NCBI GenBank assembly: GCA_028288725.1
Contig: JAQGIC010000072.1
Location: 1-64,000 of the forward strand
Source of the DNA: Rhodospirillales bacterium
GTDB taxonomy: Bacteria; Pseudomonadota; Alphaproteobacteria; ATCC43930; CGMCC-115725
DNA length: 64,000 bases
Reading direction: 5' to 3'
This document shows, piece after piece, positions 42,308-51,046 of this stretch (position 1 is its first letter; the number at the start of each line of letters is the position of its first letter). The notes beneath the pieces are model-generated. The model made no database searches, had not been told where the DNA came from, and saw nothing but the letters and a program-made list of their open reading frames with translations. Both the position numbers and the translations under genes were made by a program.

Positions 42308-43477
42308 TCAGCCGAGCGCGTGCTTCAGATCGGCCTTCAGATCCTCGATGTCCTCGATGCCGACCGACAGGCGGCACAGCGTATCGGAAATGCCGAGTGC
42401 CGCGCGCTGCGGCGCGGGGATCGAGGCGTGGGTCATGATCGCCGGATGCTCGATCAGGCTTTCGACGCCGCCCAGGCTCTCGGCCAGCGCGAACAGATGG
42501 GTCCGTTCCAGGAAGCGCCGCGCGTCGCTGATGTCACCCTTGAGCGTCAGCGTGATCATGCCGCCGAAACCGCTCATCTGCCGCTTGGCCAGTGCGTGCT
42601 GCGGATGGCTTTCGAGCCCCGGATAGATCACGCGCTCGACCTTCGGATGGGCCTCGAGCCAATGGGCCAGTTCGGTCGCGGACGCGCAATGCTGGCGCAT
42701 GCGCAGCGGCAGGGTCTTCAGGCCGCGCAGTGCCAGAAAGCTGTCGAACGGCCCGGCGATGGCGCCGACCGCGTTCTGCAGGAAGCCCAGGCGATCGGCC
42801 ACGTCCTGATTGTCGCCGACCACGACGATGCCGCCGACCATGTCGGAATGACCGTTCAGATACTTGGTCGCCGAATGCATCACCAGGTCGAAGCCATGCT
42901 CGATCGGCCGCTGCACGATCGGCGAGGCGAAGGTATTGTCGGCGGCCGAGATGATGCCGTGGCGCTTGGCGAGAGCCGCCACCGCCTCGATATCGATCAG
43001 CTTCAGCATCGGGTTCGACGGGGTCTCGATCCAGATCAGCTTGGTCTCCGGCCGGATCGCCGCTTCGATCGCGGCGATATTGCCCATGTCGACCAGGGTG
43101 AACTTGAGGCCGGCCGACCGCTGACGGACCTTGTGCAGCAGGCGATAGGTCCCGCCATAGAGGTCGTCGGACGCGATGACGTGATCGCCGCTGTCCAAGA
43201 GGTCGAGCACGGTCGCGATGCCGGCGAGGCCCGAGGCGAAGGCGTAGCCGTGCTGGCCGCTCTCCAGATCCGCGATGCAGCGCTCGTAGGCCATGCGCGT
43301 CGGGTTCTGCGAGCGGGAATATTCATAGCCCTTATGCTTGCCCGGGCTTTCCTGGACATAGGTCGAGGTCTGGTAGATCGGCGGCATGATGGCGCCGGTC
43401 GAGGGGTCGGGCTCCTGGCCGGCATGGATCGCGCGGGTGGCCAAGCCCAGGCGGTTTTTATTATTGATAACAGTCAT
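42308..43477 (-). CDS. Cystathionine gamma-lyase/gamma-synthase (Cys/Met metabolism PLP enzyme)
   Basis: 389 aa. The PLP lysine is in LVMHSATKYLNGHSDMVGG. Other family marks are TRAIHAGQEPDPSTGAIMPP, YEYSRSQNPTRMAYERCIAD, FASGLAGIATVLDLLDSGD and WIETPSNPMLKLID. Because it follows a cystathionine beta-synthase gene on the same strand (137 bp gap), it most likely works as cystathionine gamma-lyase in reverse transsulfuration (homocysteine to cysteine), though gamma-synthase activity cannot be excluded from sequence. GAGGAG precedes the start by about 11 nt. Confidence 0.9.
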   Translation of the reverse strand: MTVINNKNRLGLATRAIHAGQEPDPSTGAIMPPIYQTSTYVQESPGKHKGYEYSRSQNPTRMAYERCIADLESGQHGYAFASGLAGIATVLDLLDSGDHVIASDDLYGGTYRLLHKVRQRSAGLKFTLVDMGNIAAIEAAIRPETKLIWIETPSNPMLKLIDIEAVAALAKRHGIISAADNTFASPIVQRPIEHGFDLVMHSATKYLNGHSDMVGGIVVVGDNQDVADRLGFLQNAVGAIAGPFDSFLALRGLKTLPLRMRQHCASATELAHWLEAHPKVERVIYPGLESHPQHALAKRQMSGFGGMITLTLKGDISDARRFLERTHLFALAESLGGVESLIEHPAIMTHASIPAPQRAALGISDTLCRLSVGIEDIEDLKADLKHALG

Positions 43478-43614
43478 TTGCCGAAGACTCCTCGGGAGTT
43501 TGTCAAGAGGCGGGCACCGCCGGGTGCGCCGAGTTTAGCCCCGCGGTTCCCGCCAGGTTTCCCAAATCTCGATCGGTTTGGCCGCGCCGTTGGGAGAATT
43601 TCCCATCGGGCGCC

Positions 43615-44982
43615 TCAGGCGACCTTATGGCGCAGATGATTGAGCAGGTCGATACGGGTGATGATGCCGAAGAAGCGGCCGTCCTCTTCGACCACCGCGA
43701 CGCGGTCCTGGGCGAAGATCGGCAGCAGGGCGGTGATGTCGGCATTGGGCGCGATGGTTTCGACCCGGGCGACCATGGCGCCCTTAACCGGCTGATTGAA
43801 GCCTTTGGGATCGCGGGTGACGGCCAGCAGCAGATCGGATTCGTCGATGATGCCGATCAGCTTGCCGGCCTCGATCACCGGCAATTGGGAGACCTCGTAC
43901 AGCTTCATGCGGCGATAGACGATCGCCAGGCTGTCCTCGGGAGCGACGGTGATGGTGCCGCCGTCCTCGTAGCGCCGGCTGATCAGATCCTTGAGATTGC
44001 CCTCGCTCGGCCGGTCGAGCAGGCCCTGATCGATCATCCAATAATCATTGTACATCTTGGACAGGTACTTGTTGCCCGTGTCGCAGATGAAGGTCAGCAC
44101 GCGCTTCGGCACGGTCTGCTCGCGGCAATATTTCAGCGCGGCGGCGAACAATGTGCCGGCGGACGAGCCGCCCAGGATGCCTTCGGTCCGCAGCAGTTCG
44201 CGGGCGGCGAAGAAGCTTTCCTTGTCCGAGATGGCATAGGCCGACCCGACCAGCGAGATGTCGCAATTGTTCGGCACGAAATCCTCGCCGATGCCCTCGA
44301 CCAGCCAGCTGCCGGGCTCGGTCATGCGCCCGGTCTTGACCAGCTCGGTCAGGATCGAGCCGACCGGATCGGCCAGGACCATCTCGATGCCCGGATTGAC
44401 CCGCTTGAAGAAGCGGCCGAGGCCGGTGAGCGTGCCCCCGGAACCGACGCCGACCACGACCGCGTCCAGCTTATGTCCCATCTGGGCCCAGGCCTCGGGC
44501 CCGGTCCACGTCTCGTGCGCCAGCGGGTTGGCCGGATTCTGGAACTGGTTGATGTAGAACGAGTTCGGAATCTCGCGCGCCAGCCGCTCGGCGATATCCT
44601 GGTAATAGGCCGGATGGCCCTTGACCACGTCGGACCGGGTCAGCCGCACCTCGGCGCCCAGCGCCTTCAGATGGAATACCTTGTCCTGGCTCATCTTGTC
44701 GGGCACCACCAGGATCAGCTTGTAGCCCTTCTGGGCCGCGACCAGCGCCAGCGCCAGGCCGGTATTGCCGGCGGTCGCCTCGATCAGTGTGCCGCCGGGC
44801 TTGATCTTGCCCTCGCGTTCGGCCGCCTCGATCATCACGACGCCGATCCGGTCCTTGATCGAACCGCCCGGGTTCTGGTTCTCCAGCTTGACGAACAATC
44901 GGCACGGGCCGGTTTCGATCTGCTTGATCTCGATCACCGGCGTATCGCCGATCGATTCCAGAATATTGCCGTTGATGGCCAT
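43615..44982 (-). CDS. Cystathionine beta-synthase with C-terminal CBS domains
   Basis: 455 aa from ATG at 44982. The catalytic domain has the PLP lysine in ENQNPGGSIKDRIGVVM, the substrate loop TLIEATAGNTGLALAL, and the glycine-rich VVGVGSGGTLTGLGRFF. Two CBS domains follow from about residue 335 (ISRRYEDGGTITVAPEDSLA and the terminal GFFGIITRIDLLNHL-like strand). The N-terminal haem domain of animal enzymes is absent, as normal in bacteria. It condenses serine with homocysteine, feeding the downstream lyase. It is divergent from marR. Confidence 0.92.
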   Translation of the reverse strand: MAINGNILESIGDTPVIEIKQIETGPCRLFVKLENQNPGGSIKDRIGVVMIEAAEREGKIKPGGTLIEATAGNTGLALALVAAQKGYKLILVVPDKMSQDKVFHLKALGAEVRLTRSDVVKGHPAYYQDIAERLAREIPNSFYINQFQNPANPLAHETWTGPEAWAQMGHKLDAVVVGVGSGGTLTGLGRFFKRVNPGIEMVLADPVGSILTELVKTGRMTEPGSWLVEGIGEDFVPNNCDISLVGSAYAISDKESFFAARELLRTEGILGGSSAGTLFAAALKYCREQTVPKRVLTFICDTGNKYLSKMYNDYWMIDQGLLDRPSEGNLKDLISRRYEDGGTITVAPEDSLAIVYRRMKLYEVSQLPVIEAGKLIGIIDESDLLLAVTRDPKGFNQPVKGAMVARVETIAPNADITALLPIFAQDRVAVVEEDGRFFGIITRIDLLNHLRHKVA

Positions 44983-45160
44983 CGCGGTTCTCCGAAACGG
45001 AATTGAACGGGGCGTCGTTGGAGCGCGTCCCCTTGTCCCTGCCTGATAGCAGCTTTGGACCCCGTTGGAGAACCCCGCAAGGGTCACCATGCGGAAATCC
45101 CGCTGGACGAGGTCCTATCGCCAGCATATAAACAGCTACTATATGATAAGGTACCTAAGC
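44983..45160. promoter_or_regulatory. Divergent promoter region, CBS gene / marR efflux operon
   Basis: 178 bp. The marR-proximal part (45121-45160) is AT-rich and has a possible -10 TATGAT at 45142-45147, without a good -35. The stretch CATATAAACAGCTACTATATG contains imperfect inverted symmetry (CATATA/TATATG at 45125-45145) and is a plausible MarR autoregulatory operator. Confidence 0.4.
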
Positions 45161-45664
45161 ATGTCCGGCGACCAGCCCCCCGAACTCACGATGCAGACCC
45201 TGGGCTTCCTGATGCACGACGTGGCGCGGATGCATCGCAAGCGCTTCGAGCAGCGGGCGCGCGCGGCGCAGCTGGAGCTGACCCGGGCGCATTATTCGGT
45301 GCTGGCGCATCTGGCGCGCCATGAAGGCTGCAATCAGAGCTTCCTCGCCCAGGTGCTGGAGGTCGAGCCGATCACGCTGATGAAACAGCTCGATCGGCTG
45401 GAGGAGCTGGCGTTGATCGAACGGCGCGCGGCCCCGGCCGATCGGCGCACCCGGCATCTGTTCCTGACCGCGGCGGCGCGGCCGGTGCTGGATCGCATCC
45501 ACGCGATCGGTGCCGACGTGCGCGAAGAGGCTCTGGCCGGCATCGGCCCGGCCGACTGCAAGCGCCTGTGCGAAATCCTGCAGGCAATGAAACTCAATCT
45601 GGCCGGTACCGTCGATCTGGACATGGCCGGCACGACACCCGAGGCACGAGGCATTCATGGTTGA
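45161..45664 (+). CDS. MarR-family transcriptional regulator of the efflux operon
   Basis: 167 aa from ATG at 45161. It has the winged-helix pattern of MarR: LELTRAHYSVLAHLARHEGC, then QSFLAQVLEVEPITLMKQLD as the recognition helix region, and ERRAAPADRRTRHLFLTAAA as the wing with the conserved DRR. As first gene of a MarR-HlyD-DHA2-TolC operon it probably represses it and is released by a drug or phenolic ligand. It overlaps the HlyD gene by 8 nt. Confidence 0.92.
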   Translation: MSGDQPPELTMQTLGFLMHDVARMHRKRFEQRARAAQLELTRAHYSVLAHLARHEGCNQSFLAQVLEVEPITLMKQLDRLEELALIERRAAPADRRTRHLFLTAAARPVLDRIHAIGADVREEALAGIGPADCKRLCEILQAMKLNLAGTVDLDMAGTTPEARGIHG

Positions 45665-46754
45665 CGACGGCTCCGTCGGCACGCGCGCGAAAATTTCCCT
45701 GGCGCCGGCGAAATCCCCCACGCGGTTCGTGCGTCCGGTTCTGCTGGTACTGGGCCCGATGGTCGCCGTCGTCGCGGCCGTCGGGTTCTATCTGACGGGC
45801 GGTCGTTTCGTGTCGATCGACAATGCTTATGTCCAGGTCGACAAGGTCGCGGTCGCGACCGACGTGTCCGGTCTGGTCGCTACGGTCGATGTCGCCGAGC
45901 ATCAGACTGTCAAGCAGGGCCAAGTGTTGTTCCGCCTGGATGACGCCCCGTTCAGGATCGCGGTCGACCGTGCCGCCGCCGGGTTGGCCAGCGCCCGCAA
46001 CGAGCTTGAAGCGCAGAAGTCGAGCTATCGGCAGAAGCAGGACGAAATCCAGCTGCTGCAGGCCGATCAGGCGTTCTTCGATCGCGAATTCAAACGCCAG
46101 GCCGAGCTGTCGTCCCATGGCGCCGCGACCAACCAGCAATTGGACCTGTCGCAGCATCAGGCCGACACGGCCCGGCGCAAGCTCGCGGCGTCCCAGCACG
46201 AGCTGGCGGCGCTGGGGGCCGAGCTGAGCGGCCAACCCGATCTGGCCGTGGAGCAGCAGCCGCGCTATCTCGCCGCCAAGGCGATGCTCGATACGGCGCA
46301 ATATAATCTCAGCCGGACCATCGTGCAGGCGCCGGACAATGGCGTCGTCGCCAATGTGTCGAGCCTGCGCCCCGGCCAGTATCTGGCGGCCGGCACGCCC
46401 GGCTTCAGCCTGATCGAAACGGACCGCATCTGGGTGTCGGCCAATCCCAAGGAGACCGAACTCACCTATGTGCAGCCGAACCAGCCGGTCGATGTGACGG
46501 TCGATACCTATCCGGACGTGGTCTGGAAGGGCACGGTCGAGAGCGTCAGCCCGGCGAGTGCCGCCGAGTTTTCCATGCTGCCGGCCCAGAACAGCTCGGG
46601 CAATTGGGTCAAGGTGGTGCAGCGCATCCCGATGCGCGTGCGCATCCAACGCCAGGAGGGTCAACCGATCCTGCGCGCCGGCATGAGCGTCGAGACCGAT
46701 ATCGACACCGGCCACAAGCGCCATTTGTCCGACCTGTTCGGCGGCCTGTTCTAA
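45657..46754 (+). CDS. HlyD/EmrA-family membrane fusion protein
   Basis: 365 aa with one N-terminal membrane segment (about residues 27-46), the barrel-sandwich lipoyl halves (SIDNAYVQVDKVAVATDVSG and LSRTIVQAPDNGVVANVSSL), and a helical hairpin between them (about 95-200). The C-terminal beta-barrel has VDVTVDTYPDVVWKGTVESV. It links the inner-membrane DHA2 pump to the outer-membrane factor encoded downstream. Confidence 0.92.
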   Translation: MVDDGSVGTRAKISLAPAKSPTRFVRPVLLVLGPMVAVVAAVGFYLTGGRFVSIDNAYVQVDKVAVATDVSGLVATVDVAEHQTVKQGQVLFRLDDAPFRIAVDRAAAGLASARNELEAQKSSYRQKQDEIQLLQADQAFFDREFKRQAELSSHGAATNQQLDLSQHQADTARRKLAASQHELAALGAELSGQPDLAVEQQPRYLAAKAMLDTAQYNLSRTIVQAPDNGVVANVSSLRPGQYLAAGTPGFSLIETDRIWVSANPKETELTYVQPNQPVDVTVDTYPDVVWKGTVESVSPASAAEFSMLPAQNSSGNWVKVVQRIPMRVRIQRQEGQPILRAGMSVETDIDTGHKRHLSDLFGGLF

Positions 46755-46770
46755 GCGGATCCGACAAGCG

Positions 46771-48297
46771 ATGACGGCCAAAGCGAACCATCGCGGCGCC
46801 ATCACGGTCTGCGTCATGCTGGCGACGATCATGCAGGCGCTCGACACCACGATCGCCAATGTGGCGCTGCCCTATATGCAGGGCAGCCTGTCGGCGTCCC
46901 AGGATCAGATCAACTGGGTACTGACATCCTATATCGTCGCGGCCGCGATCATGACGCCGCCGACCGGCTGGCTCGCCGGCCGGTTCGGGCGCAAGCGCCT
47001 GTTCCTGGTCGCAGTCGTCGGCTTCACCATCGCCTCGATCCTATGCGCGGTCGCGACCTCGCTGCCGCAGATCGTGCTCTATCGGCTGCTGCAAGGCGTG
47101 TTCGGTGCCTCGCTGGTGCCCTTGAGCCAGGCGGTGCTGCTCGACATCTATCCGCGCGAACAACAGGGCTCGGCCATGGCGCTCTGGGGCGTCGGCGTGA
47201 TGGTCGGGCCGATCCTGGGGCCGACGCTCGGCGGCTGGCTGACCGAGCATTATGATTGGCGCTGGGTGTTCTACATCAACCTGCCGATCGGCATCCTGAC
47301 CTTCCTCGGGCTGTCGACCTTTTTGAGCGAGACTCCGCGCAACGCCTTGGCAAAGCTCGATTGGATGGGCTTCGGCATGCTCAGCTTGGGGATCGGCGCG
47401 CTCCAGATGATGCTGGATCGCGGCGAGCAGCTGGACTGGTTCAGCTCGGTCGAGATCCTGACCGAGACGACGGTCTCGATCGTCGCCTTCTATCTGTTCT
47501 TCGTCCATAGCTTCACGGCCAAGAACCCGTTCATCCCGCTGCGGCTGTTCCGCGACCGGAATTTCGCGACCGGCATCGGCTTCATCTTCGTGGTCGGCAT
47601 CATCCTGCTGGCCACGCTGGCGCTGCTGACCCCGTTCCTGCAAACCCTGATGGGCTATCCGGTCGTGACCGCCGGCCTGGTCCTGGCACCGCGCGGTGTC
47701 GGCACGATGCTGGCGATGATGGCGGTCGGCAAGATGATCGCCCGCGTCGACACGCGCTATCTGATCCTGGGCGGCCTGACCCTGACCGCGATCGCGCTGT
47801 GGCAGATGACCCACTTCACCCAGGACGTCTCCCAGGCGACGCTGATCGAGAGCGGCTTCATCCAGGGCGCCGGGTTGGGCTTCATCTTCGTGCCGCTCAG
47901 CACCAATACCTTCGGCACGCTGGCGCCGGCCGACCGGGCCCAGGGCACCGGCCTGTTCAGCCTGATGCGCAATCTGGGCAGCAGCATCGGCATCTCGGTC
48001 GTCTCCAGCCTGCTGACCAGCGAGACCCAGATCAACCACGCCAACTTGGCCACGCTCGTCACGCCTTACAACCGGCTGCTGCAGGCACCGCCCTATGCCC
48101 AGATCTGGAATCCGACCAGCGTGGCCGGCCGCGCGATGCTCGATGCCGAAATTACCCGCCAGGCGACGCTGATCGGCTATATCGACGCGTTCAAGCTGAT
48201 GCTGATCGTCTCCATTCTGGCCATGCCGCTGGTGCTGCTGCTGCGCAAGCCCAAGAGCGCCCCCGATGCCCATGCCGCCGCGGCGGCGATGGATTGA
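46771..48297 (+). CDS. DHA2-family MFS drug transporter (EmrB type)
   Basis: 508 aa, 14 membrane segments expected. Signature motifs of the DHA2 family are present: MQALDTTIANVALPYMQGSL (motif D1), TGWLAGRFGRKRLFLVAVVG (motif A), and WGVGVMVGPILGPTLGGWLT (motif C). It exports hydrophobic drugs by proton antiport, together with the HlyD and TolC-like proteins of this operon. Confidence 0.95.
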   Translation: MTAKANHRGAITVCVMLATIMQALDTTIANVALPYMQGSLSASQDQINWVLTSYIVAAAIMTPPTGWLAGRFGRKRLFLVAVVGFTIASILCAVATSLPQIVLYRLLQGVFGASLVPLSQAVLLDIYPREQQGSAMALWGVGVMVGPILGPTLGGWLTEHYDWRWVFYINLPIGILTFLGLSTFLSETPRNALAKLDWMGFGMLSLGIGALQMMLDRGEQLDWFSSVEILTETTVSIVAFYLFFVHSFTAKNPFIPLRLFRDRNFATGIGFIFVVGIILLATLALLTPFLQTLMGYPVVTAGLVLAPRGVGTMLAMMAVGKMIARVDTRYLILGGLTLTAIALWQMTHFTQDVSQATLIESGFIQGAGLGFIFVPLSTNTFGTLAPADRAQGTGLFSLMRNLGSSIGISVVSSLLTSETQINHANLATLVTPYNRLLQAPPYAQIWNPTSVAGRAMLDAEITRQATLIGYIDAFKLMLIVSILAMPLVLLLRKPKSAPDAHAAAAAMD

Positions 48298-48311
48298 CGA
48301 AGGACCGATCG

Positions 48312-49667
48312 ATGCCGAATGCCCGGGCGCTCTGCGTCCTGTTGCCCCTGTTCACGGCTTCGCCGGCGTTGGCCGAGAGCCTGACCGATACCTTGGCCGA
48401 CACCTACGCCGGTAACGCCACGATCCAGGCCCAGCGCTACAGCCTGCGCGGAACCGACGAGCGGCTGCCTCAAGCGGAATCCGGCTGGCGACCGTCGGTC
48501 ACCCTGAACGGATCGATCAGCCGGGGTCCGCAGGAATTCGTGTTCGTGCCGGTCCATGACCAATGGCTGACCGCGCGCAATGTCACTCTTCAGATCCTGC
48601 AGCCGCTCTATCGCGGCGGCGGCACGGTCGCGGGCATCGCCCAGGCCAACGCGGAGATCGGCGCGGGCCAGGCCGAACTGAGCGATGTCGAGCAGCAGCA
48701 GCTCTATGCCGCGGCATCGGCCTATCTCGACGTCTATCGCGACCAGAGTCTGGTCGAGCTCAGCCGCAATCTGGTCGACGTGCTGGACGTCAACGAGAAG
48801 AATGTCCGCTCGACCTTCCGGGCCGGTGCCGCAACCGAAACCGACACGTCCCAGGCGGCCGCCCGCCTGGAAGGCGCGATCGCCAGCCGGCTCGCCGCCG
48901 AAGGCGAATTCGCCACGTCCCGGGCGGGTTTCAAGGCGGTCGTCGGCCGGGATCCGGGCGCGCTGGCCGCACCGACGCTGATCGGCCAATTGCCGGCCAA
49001 CGAGGCCGACGCCCAGGCCGTCGCGGCGACCCAGCATCCGGCCCTGATCGCCGCCCGCCGGCGCGTCGAGGCGGCGGTGCAGAAGGTCGATGTCGCGCGC
49101 GCCCAACTGCTGCCCAAGGTCGACGCGGTCGGCCTCTTGAGCCATGAGGACGATGCGTTTACCCGGGGCGATCGGATGAATTCGGCGACCGTGGGCTTCC
49201 AGGCGAGCATTCCGCTGTATGAATCCGGCAGTGCCTACGCCGAGATCCGGGCGGCGCGCGAAGCGGTCGCACAGCAGCAGAAGGCCGAGTTGCAGACCGA
49301 ACGCGATGTCGCCCGTCAGGTCACCGCCGCCTGGAACCGCCTGGCGGCGGCCCGCGCCCAGCAGGATCAGTTCCGGGCCCAGATCGAGGCCAACCAGGTG
49401 GCGCTGCGCACGACGCGCGACCAGGTCACCGCCGGCACGCGCACGCGGCTCGATCTGCTGAATGCGGAACAGGAATTATTTTCCAGCCGCGTCAATCTGG
49501 TCGCGGCCCAGCACGATACATACGCGGCGAGCTTTCGCCTGGAGTTGGCCGCCGGCGTGTTCACGCCCAGGGCCTTGGGCCTGGCGGTCGAGACTTACGA
49601 CCCGACCCGTCATCTGGATCAGGTCAAGGGCAAGTGGATCGGCACCATGCCGCCGGCGGCCGAGTAG
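48312..49667 (+). CDS. TolC-family outer-membrane efflux protein
   Basis: 451 aa from ATG at 48312. A signal peptide (ALCVLLPLFTASPALA-ES) is followed by the two internally repeated OEP halves: ESLTDTLADTYAGNATIQAQ and LQPLYRGGGTVAGIAQANAE in the first, AATQHPALIAARRRVEAAVQ and ASIPLYESGSAYAEIRAARE in the second. It completes a tripartite pump with the two preceding genes. The stop codon is inside the loop of a strong terminator hairpin. Confidence 0.94.
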   Translation: MPNARALCVLLPLFTASPALAESLTDTLADTYAGNATIQAQRYSLRGTDERLPQAESGWRPSVTLNGSISRGPQEFVFVPVHDQWLTARNVTLQILQPLYRGGGTVAGIAQANAEIGAGQAELSDVEQQQLYAAASAYLDVYRDQSLVELSRNLVDVLDVNEKNVRSTFRAGAATETDTSQAAARLEGAIASRLAAEGEFATSRAGFKAVVGRDPGALAAPTLIGQLPANEADAQAVAATQHPALIAARRRVEAAVQKVDVARAQLLPKVDAVGLLSHEDDAFTRGDRMNSATVGFQASIPLYESGSAYAEIRAAREAVAQQQKAELQTERDVARQVTAAWNRLAAARAQQDQFRAQIEANQVALRTTRDQVTAGTRTRLDLLNAEQELFSSRVNLVAAQHDTYAASFRLELAAGVFTPRALGLAVETYDPTRHLDQVKGKWIGTMPPAAE

Positions 49668-49682
49668 CCGCCGGCGGTCTTT
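49650..49682 (+). terminator. Strong hairpin terminator overlapping the tolC-like stop codon
   Basis: A perfect 11-bp stem CCGCCGGCGGC (49650-49660) / GCCGCCGGCGG (49667-49677) with loop CGAGTA, followed by TCTTT. The TAG stop of the outer-membrane protein gene spans the loop and the first base of the right arm (49665-49667). It lies between convergent genes. Confidence 0.75.
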
Positions 49683-49691
49683 GGCCGGCGC

Positions 49692-50933
49692 TTAGCCCTT
49701 GGTATGCACGAAGGCCGGGAACTCGATCTTCGCGTCCGTGCCGGGTTTCGGCCAGAGCGTGACCTGCTTGCCGTCCTGCCATTGCAGCGTGACGCCGGTG
49801 ACGAAGTCGGGGCCGTATTTCATCGCATGGGTGAATTCGCTGTCCTTGCCGTAGAACTGCACCCGGCCGATCGTGCCGACATAATCGGTCTGTTCGAGCG
49901 CATCGACCAGCTTCTCCGGATCGCTCGACCCGGCACGCTTTACCGCGGCGGCGACCACATTGATGGCATCGTGGGTGGTGAAACCGGTATAGGCCGGCGG
50001 CTCGCCGTATTTCTTGGCATAGGCCGCCATGAACGGCTGTGTGTTCGGCGTCAGCTGGGCGCCCGGCGAGGCGGCCGACTGGGTCATCACGCCGGCGGCG
50101 GCGCCGTTGGTATCCTTCCAGAACGTGCCGGACGTGGCCTGGGACGATTGCCCCATCATCGGGATCGGTACCTGCTGCTGGGCCGCCTGCACCGTGGGCT
50201 GCACACCGACATGACTGATGCCGGTCACGATGATGTCCGGCTTTTCGCCTTCGATCTTGTTGAAGATCGGCGTGAAGTCGGTCGTATCCGGCGAGAAGCG
50301 GATATGGTCCAGCACCTTGACCCCGACCTTGGGCAGGCAATTGATGTATTCGGCATCGAGCGGCGTCGTCCAGGCGGCGTCCTCGCTGAAGATCACCGCC
50401 GTTTCGATATGATATTTCGGAATCATCAGCGTCTTCATCGAATCGCACACGGAATCCGCGATGAAGGCCGAGGTCATCCACTCGTGGAACGTGTAGCGGT
50501 TATGCGCATAATCCTCGTGGACATGCCGGCTGATTTCGTTGCTGGCGGCCCCCGTCGTGATGAACGGCGTCTTGAGGCGCGCGGCCCAGGGCTGCAGGGC
50601 GAGCGCCACCTCGCTGATATAAGTGCCGACCACGGCCACGACCTTGTCGTCGCTGACGGCGCGCTGGAACGCGCGCACCGCGTCGGACGAGGAGGAATGA
50701 TCGTCGTAGAGCACCAGCTCGATCTTGCGGCCGTCGACGCCGCCGGCGGCGTTGATCTCGTCGGCGGCCATTTGGGCGCCCTTGCTGATGCCGGCACCGG
50801 CGATCGCCGATTCCTCGGAAATGACGCCGATCCTGATCGGGTCCTTCGATTGCGCCAATGCCGGCGCGGACGCGGTCAGCGCCACGGCGGTCGTGGCCAG
50901 AAGATAGAGTTTTGCTGCTGATATGCTGCGCAT
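49692..50933 (-). CDS. Branched-chain-type ABC transporter substrate-binding protein, orphan
   Basis: 413 aa with a signal peptide (SISAAKLYLLATTAVALTAS, cleavage near ALA-QS). It is a Peripla_BP_6 protein: KDPIRIGVISEESAIAGAGI, ADEINAAGGVDGRKIELVLY, VGTYISEVALALQPWAARLK, and AQQQVPIPMMGQSSQATSGT. No permease or ATPase genes are adjacent, so it must use a transporter encoded elsewhere or have a sensory role. The ligand is unknown. Confidence 0.88.
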   Translation of the reverse strand: MRSISAAKLYLLATTAVALTASAPALAQSKDPIRIGVISEESAIAGAGISKGAQMAADEINAAGGVDGRKIELVLYDDHSSSSDAVRAFQRAVSDDKVVAVVGTYISEVALALQPWAARLKTPFITTGAASNEISRHVHEDYAHNRYTFHEWMTSAFIADSVCDSMKTLMIPKYHIETAVIFSEDAAWTTPLDAEYINCLPKVGVKVLDHIRFSPDTTDFTPIFNKIEGEKPDIIVTGISHVGVQPTVQAAQQQVPIPMMGQSSQATSGTFWKDTNGAAAGVMTQSAASPGAQLTPNTQPFMAAYAKKYGEPPAYTGFTTHDAINVVAAAVKRAGSSDPEKLVDALEQTDYVGTIGRVQFYGKDSEFTHAMKYGPDFVTGVTLQWQDGKQVTLWPKPGTDAKIEFPAFVHTKG

Positions 50934-51046
50934 GATGCCTCCCTGGAACGCCCGGGCCGTTGGGTGCGGGGCACCGTCGGCGGGCAGGTTAGGAGAGGAT
51001 CATCACATAGTTTGAGCCCTAAGTAATCTGGCGATGCGCCGCAGTC

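Noticed and set aside
48177-49145. 322-aa minus-strand open frame within the efflux operon
   Set aside because: Shadow of the TolC-like gene on the plus strand, with no motif of its own.
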